Made by a program: the position numbers and the translations under genes
In this document: positions 59,150-64,000 of the stretch, piece by piece
Layout: every line of letters starts with the position of its first letter
How positions within the stretch are numbered: the first letter of the stretch is position 1
NCBI GenBank assembly: GCA_050287965.1
Contig: JBNKCX010000013.1
Span: 1-64,000 of the forward strand
Direction: 5' to 3'
DNA length: 64,000 nt
Origin: CBFDBF01 sp050287965
GTDB lineage: Bacteria; Pseudomonadota; Gammaproteobacteria; Chromatiales; Chromatiaceae
The notes under the pieces: generated by a model
Told to the model about the DNA's origin: nothing
What the model saw: only the letters and a program-made list of their open reading frames with translations
The model's database searches: none

Positions 59150-60037
59150 ATGTTTGAGTACATGCAATTCAATATCGCCCCCTGGGGGCATGATATCGTC
59201 ATCTACTTCTTTCTTATTGGGGTTGCGGCAATGACTTTTGTCTACGCGGCTGCCCCGGCAGTATTTGGCGATCTTTTCAGTGGTGCCGCGCGATCAATGG
59301 AGCCGTTTCAACGCGTGGGGATGGTTGTTGCAATGGTGCTGCTGTTGATCTGCGGTCCGTTGCTGATCATCGACTTGGGAAGGCCGGAACGTTTCCTCTA
59401 CCCGATTCTATATTTCCACTGGACCTCGCCTCTGTCCTGGGGGTCTCTGTTCCTGCCGTTGTTCGGCCTCTGCATCGTCGGCTTCTTCTTCGGTCTAAAG
59501 AAGGGAAATGGCAAGCTGATGCGCTGGACCGGTATCCTGGGATCACTGTTGGCCTTGTCGATGCCGCTATATACCGGTCTTGATCTCATGGTCCACCAGA
59601 CCCGCGAGCTGTGGAGTAATGCGACCATCCCGTTGTTGTTCGTTATTCTGTCGATCAGCTCCGGTACGGCGTTAACTGCAGTTATTCAGCTGATCCGCGG
59701 CCAGATGGACGAAAGGACGGTGGAGTTTCTGCATCTTTTCCTCTATGTCGCACTGGCCGTGACTTTCGCTTTGTTCCTGGCCGAGTGGGTGGTGCTTAAC
59801 TACGGCTCCGGGGAGAAACAGCAGGCCTGGGACATCATCAATCAACAGTTCGGCTTCAGGTATTGGGTCTTGACTTTCCTGGTCGGCATTCTTGTACCCC
59901 TTGTGTTGGTGGCCATTCCGAAGTTGGGGCGTAATCCAAAGATCCTGACTCTGGCTGCAGTGATGAGTGCCGTAGGTGCTTACACCTTCCGCGAGGTGCT
60001 GATCTACGCCGGTCAGCTAACCCAGATTTACTACTGA
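59150..60037 (+). CDS. NrfD/PsrC-family membrane subunit
   Basis: 295 residues, about 8 transmembrane helices; exchanges electrons with the quinone pool and has no heme. IDLGRPERFLYPILYFHWTSPLSWGS is the family motif. Together with the neighbours it forms a three-subunit complex on the periplasmic face. The order B-C-A matches tetrathionate reductase ttrBCA and selenate reductase srdBCA rather than psrABC. Confidence 0.92.
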   Translation: MFEYMQFNIAPWGHDIVIYFFLIGVAAMTFVYAAAPAVFGDLFSGAARSMEPFQRVGMVVAMVLLLICGPLLIIDLGRPERFLYPILYFHWTSPLSWGSLFLPLFGLCIVGFFFGLKKGNGKLMRWTGILGSLLALSMPLYTGLDLMVHQTRELWSNATIPLLFVILSISSGTALTAVIQLIRGQMDERTVEFLHLFLYVALAVTFALFLAEWVVLNYGSGEKQQAWDIINQQFGFRYWVLTFLVGILVPLVLVAIPKLGRNPKILTLAAVMSAVGAYTFREVLIYAGQLTQIYY

Positions 60038-60051
60038 GGGAGATTAGAGCG

Positions 60052-62721
60052 ATGAGCGATAGTCATAAATTCACCCGCCGCGAGTTCATGAAAATTGGCG
60101 GTACTGTGAGTGCCGTCGCCGGAGTGGCGGGGCTTTCCAGCAGTCGCCTGGTGGCGATGGAACAGGAGTTGGGAGGCAAGGATTTCTCCGCAACGACCGG
60201 CGCCGAACGCCAAGCCGTCCCTTACACCTGCCTGGCCTGTAATATAGAGGATGGCGGCGTGGCGTTTGTTGAGAACGGCCGTATTGTAAAACTCGAAGGC
60301 AACATGGATCACCCCAACACCCGCGGCAAACTCTGTGCCAAGGGTAACTCAGGTTTCCTCCATGTCTACGATCCGGATCGGATCATGACACCGCTGCTAC
60401 GGACCGGTACACGCGGGGAAGGCAAGTGGAAGCGTATCTCCTACGATGAGGCGACCACACTGTTGGCCCAGAAGCTGCGTGAAGTTATCGACCGCGCTCA
60501 CGCGGAGCATAAGCCGGAGATCCTGAACGAGATCGTCTTCAAGTGGGGGCGTGACAGGACGGGTGGTGCAGTGGGGCGTTTCATGCATGCCCTGGGTTCC
60601 AATGCCATGCTCAACCACACCAATATCTGTGAATCATCGAAGAAGGTCGGGTTGGAGCCGTCATGGGGGCCGGATATCGAATCCTGTGACTGGGCCAACA
60701 CCAAGTATATTCTCAATTTCGGGTCTAACATCCTGGAAACCGCCTATTTCATGAATCCAAACGCCCAGCGGTTGGTGGACGGTGTGGTGGGCAACAAGGC
60801 CAAGCTGGTCAGCTTCGACGTGCGTACGTCAAATACCGCGGGGTTTTCGGATGAGGCCTACTTTCCTTATCCGGGCACCGACGCGGCCATAGCACTGGCA
60901 ATTTGCCACGTGATCATGAATGAAGGGCTGTATGATGCCGACTTCATTCGTGACTGGACAAACGTCACAGCGGAGCAGTTGATTCAGCATCTGAAATCCT
61001 ACACCCCGGAATTCGCGGAGGAGGAATCCGGAGTTCCGGCCAAGGATATCCGCCGTATTGCCCGTGAGTTTGCAACTACCAAACCGGCGACCACCTTTTC
61101 CTATCGCGGCCCCTGTAAGCATGTCTGGGGTTCCTATCAGGAAGCGGCGATCCACATGATTAATGTGATCACCGGAAACGTGGAAAAGAAGGGAGGTTAC
61201 TGTTTGCCCCGTGGTATGGGTTGGCCGCAGCCCGATCCGGTGCCGCCCAAGGGTAAGACGCCGAGTGCTATCGCCACCCCGCCGCTCTATCCCCTGGCAT
61301 CCCATCACGTCTCCACGCATGCACCGTACATGGTACAAAAGGGTGAGGCCAAGGTGGCGGTGTGGATGACCTACTACGACAATCCGGTATATACCTATCC
61401 GTCGAGCCACGTATGGGAGGACTTTCTCAAGAATGAGAAACTGGTGCCTTTCCTGGTCTCCTTTAGTCCCTACATGTCGGAGACGACGGAGTTGGCGGAT
61501 CTCATCATTCCCGATGTCACATATCTGGAACGCCATGACCCGGAGTCGATGCCTAGCGGGCTGTACCCCTGTCTGTCCATACGTCAGCCGGTGGTAAAGC
61601 CCCTCGCCGGAACCCAGGAGTTTCGTCAGACATTGATCGATGTCATTCAAAAGGTGGATTCCGACGGTTCTTTGGGTATCAAGAAGTACTTCGCCTTTGA
61701 TTCGGTGGAGGACTGGATGAAGGCGCACTTCGACAACATAGCCGGCCTGAAGGAAGACGGTGGATGGGAGTTCATGAAAAAGAAGGGGGTCTGGCCGATC
61801 TACGGTAAGGTCGACAAGGATACGGCAAAAATCGTCGATAAAAACGGCAATGAGGTGGATCCGGACTACGCGCTTCATACCAAGGAGCTTTCCGTCTCCG
61901 ATATGGCGGGAGCGATGGTGGACGGGAGCGGAACCATTACGAAAAACGGGCATGCCATCGGTGTTCGAGTGAATGGTAGAAATATGGTGGGTTTCGGAAC
62001 GCCATCGCGCCGTATCGAGCTCTATAAAGAGAGTTACAAGAAGTACGGTTTCAATCCACTGCCGGTTTACAAGCGTCTTGAGTCCCGAAATAAGAAACCC
62101 GACGAGTTGGTGCTGACCACCTATAAGGTTAACGTCCATACCCAGAGCCGCACTGCATCACTGAAGTATCTGTCCGAGCTGTATCACAAGAATCCGGCCT
62201 GGATAAATCCGAAGACGGCGGTTGCTCGCGGTATCCAAGACGGTGATCTTATTCGGGTTGCATCGAAGCTTGGGTATATCGTTACCCGTGCCCATGTGAC
62301 CGAGGGCATACATCCGGACGTGGTGGCGATCTCCACCGCATGCGGCCACAATGCCTATGGCCGGCTGGCTCAGCTTAAGCAGAAGCAGATGGCTGAGAGC
62401 TGGGCAAAGGGGGATGAATCGGATATCGCTAACAATGTTTGGTGGAACGATAAAGGGGTTCATCCGAATCCCATTATTCGTCTGGCCGTTGATCCCATTG
62501 GAGGCTCTCAGGGTTGGTTCGATACCATCGTTACGGTGAGCAAGGCGCAATCCGGCGATACGTACGGTGATGTCAAGGTAAGCGTGGAGGAATCGATGAA
62601 GGACTATGAAGAGACCTTGCGCTACGCCTATACCGGCGATCTTCATCGGGCCAACCACAAGGAGGTGGATGTCGACTGGGACAGTCTGCCCGTTCCGGCA
62701 TTGCATGCAAGCAGTCATTAA
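60052..62721 (+). CDS. Molybdopterin oxidoreductase catalytic subunit (PsrA/TtrA-like)
   Basis: 889 residues with a Tat signal (FTRREFMKIGGTVSAVAG), hence periplasmic; bis-MGD enzyme of the DMSO reductase family. The N-terminal cluster motif is YTCLACNIEDGGV ... GKLCAKGN: Cys60, Cys63, Asp67, Cys95, i.e. C-x2-C-x3-D-x27-C, with Asp at the third ligand. Cys193 (TNICESSKK) is the probable molybdenum ligand. Closest in layout to sulfur, tetrathionate or selenate reductases, possibly running as an oxidase. The substrate is not fixed by sequence. Confidence 0.9.
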   Translation: MSDSHKFTRREFMKIGGTVSAVAGVAGLSSSRLVAMEQELGGKDFSATTGAERQAVPYTCLACNIEDGGVAFVENGRIVKLEGNMDHPNTRGKLCAKGNSGFLHVYDPDRIMTPLLRTGTRGEGKWKRISYDEATTLLAQKLREVIDRAHAEHKPEILNEIVFKWGRDRTGGAVGRFMHALGSNAMLNHTNICESSKKVGLEPSWGPDIESCDWANTKYILNFGSNILETAYFMNPNAQRLVDGVVGNKAKLVSFDVRTSNTAGFSDEAYFPYPGTDAAIALAICHVIMNEGLYDADFIRDWTNVTAEQLIQHLKSYTPEFAEEESGVPAKDIRRIAREFATTKPATTFSYRGPCKHVWGSYQEAAIHMINVITGNVEKKGGYCLPRGMGWPQPDPVPPKGKTPSAIATPPLYPLASHHVSTHAPYMVQKGEAKVAVWMTYYDNPVYTYPSSHVWEDFLKNEKLVPFLVSFSPYMSETTELADLIIPDVTYLERHDPESMPSGLYPCLSIRQPVVKPLAGTQEFRQTLIDVIQKVDSDGSLGIKKYFAFDSVEDWMKAHFDNIAGLKEDGGWEFMKKKGVWPIYGKVDKDTAKIVDKNGNEVDPDYALHTKELSVSDMAGAMVDGSGTITKNGHAIGVRVNGRNMVGFGTPSRRIELYKESYKKYGFNPLPVYKRLESRNKKPDELVLTTYKVNVHTQSRTASLKYLSELYHKNPAWINPKTAVARGIQDGDLIRVASKLGYIVTRAHVTEGIHPDVVAISTACGHNAYGRLAQLKQKQMAESWAKGDESDIANNVWWNDKGVHPNPIIRLAVDPIGGSQGWFDTIVTVSKAQSGDTYGDVKVSVEESMKDYEETLRYAYTGDLHRANHKEVDVDWDSLPVPALHASSH

Positions 62722-62727
62722 CTGACA

Positions 62728-62751
62728 GGCCCCCGGCTTTGGCCGGGGGCC
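62728..62751 (+). other. GC-rich hairpin between the catalytic subunit and chaperone genes
   Basis: GGCCCCCGGC-TTTG-GCCGGGGGCC, a 10-bp perfect stem without a T-run, 6 bases after the stop. It may protect the upstream mRNA from 3' decay and lower expression of the chaperone relative to the structural genes. Confidence 0.7.
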
Positions 62752-62773
62752 CTCAAGCAGAGATGAAAAAGAG

Positions 62774-63523
62774 ATGCAGACAGCAACAACATCCAACGAA
62801 CCGGCGAAGAAGCACAAAAGACTGAACGAAAGGATTTCGGCGGCCAGCAGTTTGGCCGGTCTGTTCGGGTTTCTGAGCCGTTGCCTGGAACGGGAGGCGG
62901 ATGTCGTCCTGGTGGACCTGATCCGCGGCGATCTACGTGAGCCTCTGGAGTCAGTCGGCCTGATGTTCGATGAGGATTTCCATTCCGTACCTGCCGAGTC
63001 TCTGGCGGAGATCCTGGCCGAGGAGTTTACCGGTCTGTTCGTGGCGCCGGGGTGCGTCAGTCCTTACGCGTCGGTGTTTGAAACCGGGTGTATGTTCAAG
63101 GCGCCGGTGGATAAGGTGATCAAGGCGTATCGTCAGGCCGGCTGGGACTATCGTAACCGTATGAGTGGCGAGTTCCCCGATCATATCGGTACCATGCTCG
63201 GTTTCTGCGGGCTGTTGGCCGATGCCGAGACCCAGAGTCTTCTCCGGGGTGACCTGCTTGGCGCCGACGAATTAAGACAGAAGCGGGAAATTTTCCTGGT
63301 CGAACAGTTGGGGCGCTGGGGGCCGGGTTGGTGCCGGCTGGCCGGCGCGGCGGCTAACCACTCTTTCTACCGAAAGATCCTGCAGATGGCGGAGCAACTG
63401 CTGTGGAACGAGCTTGGCCGTATTGTCGATCGCCGCCGCTTGCGTCAACTGGCGGAGTTGAACCAACGCGAACCTAAACGGCTCGACTACGACGCGGACT
63501 TCCGTAAGGCCTCCGGACTATAG
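62774..63523 (+). CDS. TorD/DmsD-family redox enzyme maturation chaperone
   Basis: 249 residues, all-helical. Conserved region EFTGLFVAPGCVSPYASVFETG and SGEFPDHIGTMLGF (E-x-P-D-H motif) bind the Tat signal of the cognate molybdoenzyme and proofread cofactor loading. Placement right after the catalytic subunit supports it as the dedicated chaperone. Confidence 0.9.
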   Translation: MQTATTSNEPAKKHKRLNERISAASSLAGLFGFLSRCLEREADVVLVDLIRGDLREPLESVGLMFDEDFHSVPAESLAEILAEEFTGLFVAPGCVSPYASVFETGCMFKAPVDKVIKAYRQAGWDYRNRMSGEFPDHIGTMLGFCGLLADAETQSLLRGDLLGADELRQKREIFLVEQLGRWGPGWCRLAGAAANHSFYRKILQMAEQLLWNELGRIVDRRRLRQLAELNQREPKRLDYDADFRKASGL

Positions 63524-63531
63524 GGTGTTCC

Positions 63532-64000
63532 ATGCGTCTTTTGCTGGTAGAGCCTTCCGGCCGTGGTTTTTTAAGTCACTACACCCATGCTTTGGCCCTG
63601 GGACTGCAACGGATCGGGGTTGAAGTACACCTGATGACCGGTAAACGGGATGAACTGGCTGAATTGGTCGTACCGTTCCGTAAATTCTATCAGGGGAACG
63701 GCGGCCGCTCCTGGCATTGCATTCGGCGTCACGTAGTCATGGAGAAGCCGGATGTAGTTCATCTGCAGTGGGTTGGCAATCCCTTCTCGGCACTGCTTTT
63801 CGTGCGCTGGGCGCAGCGGCGGGGGGTGAAGGTGGTGTATACGCCCCACAACATTCTACCTCATGAATATCGATGGTTGTTGTTGCCGGCCTTTCGGCTT
63901 CTGTATCGCAGGTTGGATCGGGTGGTCGCGCGAGACGCACACATCGCCTGGGCCTTGGAGGAATTGTTGGGTATGACGCGGGAACGACTGGCCCAATTAT
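63532..64000 (+). CDS. Glycosyltransferase, family 4-like (partial, runs off the window)
   Basis: The first 156 codons of a gene starting MRLLLVEPSGRGFLSHYTHA. The Rossmann N-terminal domain of GT-B transferases is visible: LALGLQRIGVEVHLMTGKRD, KPDVVHLQWVGNPFSALLFV and KVVYTPHNILPHE. The C-terminal nucleotide-sugar domain is outside the window. It starts 8 bases after the chaperone stop, but it probably belongs to an unrelated polysaccharide locus. Confidence 0.85.
   Translation, partial: MRLLLVEPSGRGFLSHYTHALALGLQRIGVEVHLMTGKRDELAELVVPFRKFYQGNGGRSWHCIRRHVVMEKPDVVHLQWVGNPFSALLFVRWAQRRGVKVVYTPHNILPHEYRWLLLPAFRLLYRRLDRVVARDAHIAWALEELLGMTRERLAQL

Overview
The window is a chromosomal segment of a gammaproteobacterium. 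Gene order and protein content (complete ISC operon, tpiA-secG-tRNALeu-nuoA-N, tRNAfMet-rimP-nusA-infB-rbfA-truB-rpsO-pnp, an Acr3-type arsenic operon, and a molybdoenzyme with TusA and rhodanese partners) suggest a facultatively anaerobic, sulfur-metabolising lineage of the Chromatiales/Sedimenticola kind. That placement is inference from context; no rRNA marker is present. Most of the window is GC-rich. The stretch from about 30.0 to 38.5 kb is clearly more AT-rich.

Layout. (1) 0.3-7.8 kb: trmJ, cysE and the full iron-sulfur cluster operon iscRSUA-hscBA-fdx-iscX. (2) 7.9-11.1 kb, minus strand: arsR-arsC-acr3-permease-thioredoxin-like arsenic resistance operon with a palindromic operator. 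(3) 11.2-14.9 kb: htpX, a DUF1015 gene, tpiA, secG, tRNA-Leu(GAG). (4) 15.0-29.7 kb: a complete 14-gene complex I operon, nuoA to nuoN, with separate nuoC and nuoD. (5) 30.2-38.6 kb: an integron-type gene-cassette array with at least eleven recognisable attC-like sites and about a dozen mostly unknown genes, all on the plus strand. I see no integrase, so this is a cluster of attC sites lacking an integrase (CALIN) between nuoN and the tRNAfMet-rimP locus. (6) 38.6-40.7 kb: a DRE-TIM aldolase-like gene, initiator tRNA and a PEP-CTERM remnant. (7) 40.7-49.7 kb: the rimP-nusA-infB-rbfA-truB and rpsO-pnp operons, preceded by an elaborate leader (promoter, folded RNA, two terminators and a leader peptide). 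(8) 50.2-63.5 kb: a molybdenum cofactor island (moaE, moaC, archease-like, TauE-like, moaB, mobA, rhodanese, moaD, moeA, moaA, tusA-like) leading into a B-C-A molybdoenzyme operon plus a TorD-type chaperone. (9) A glycosyltransferase gene starts at 63.5 kb and runs off the end.

The part that looks least described is region 8. Six copies of a perfect or near-perfect palindrome, GTTACC-N4-GGTAAC, occur only in its intergenic regions: two before moaB, one between moeA and moaA, three before the molybdoenzyme operon. They tie cofactor synthesis to the enzyme that uses the cofactor. A folded RNA leader also precedes moaB. The enzyme has aspartate in place of a canonical cluster cysteine in both its catalytic subunit and its ferredoxin subunit, and its substrate is unknown. 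Other points for a second look: the P-loop lysine of IF2 is replaced by threonine, the initiator tRNA has a U1-U72 mismatch, and a dispersed inverted-repeat element recurs in four intergenic regions.
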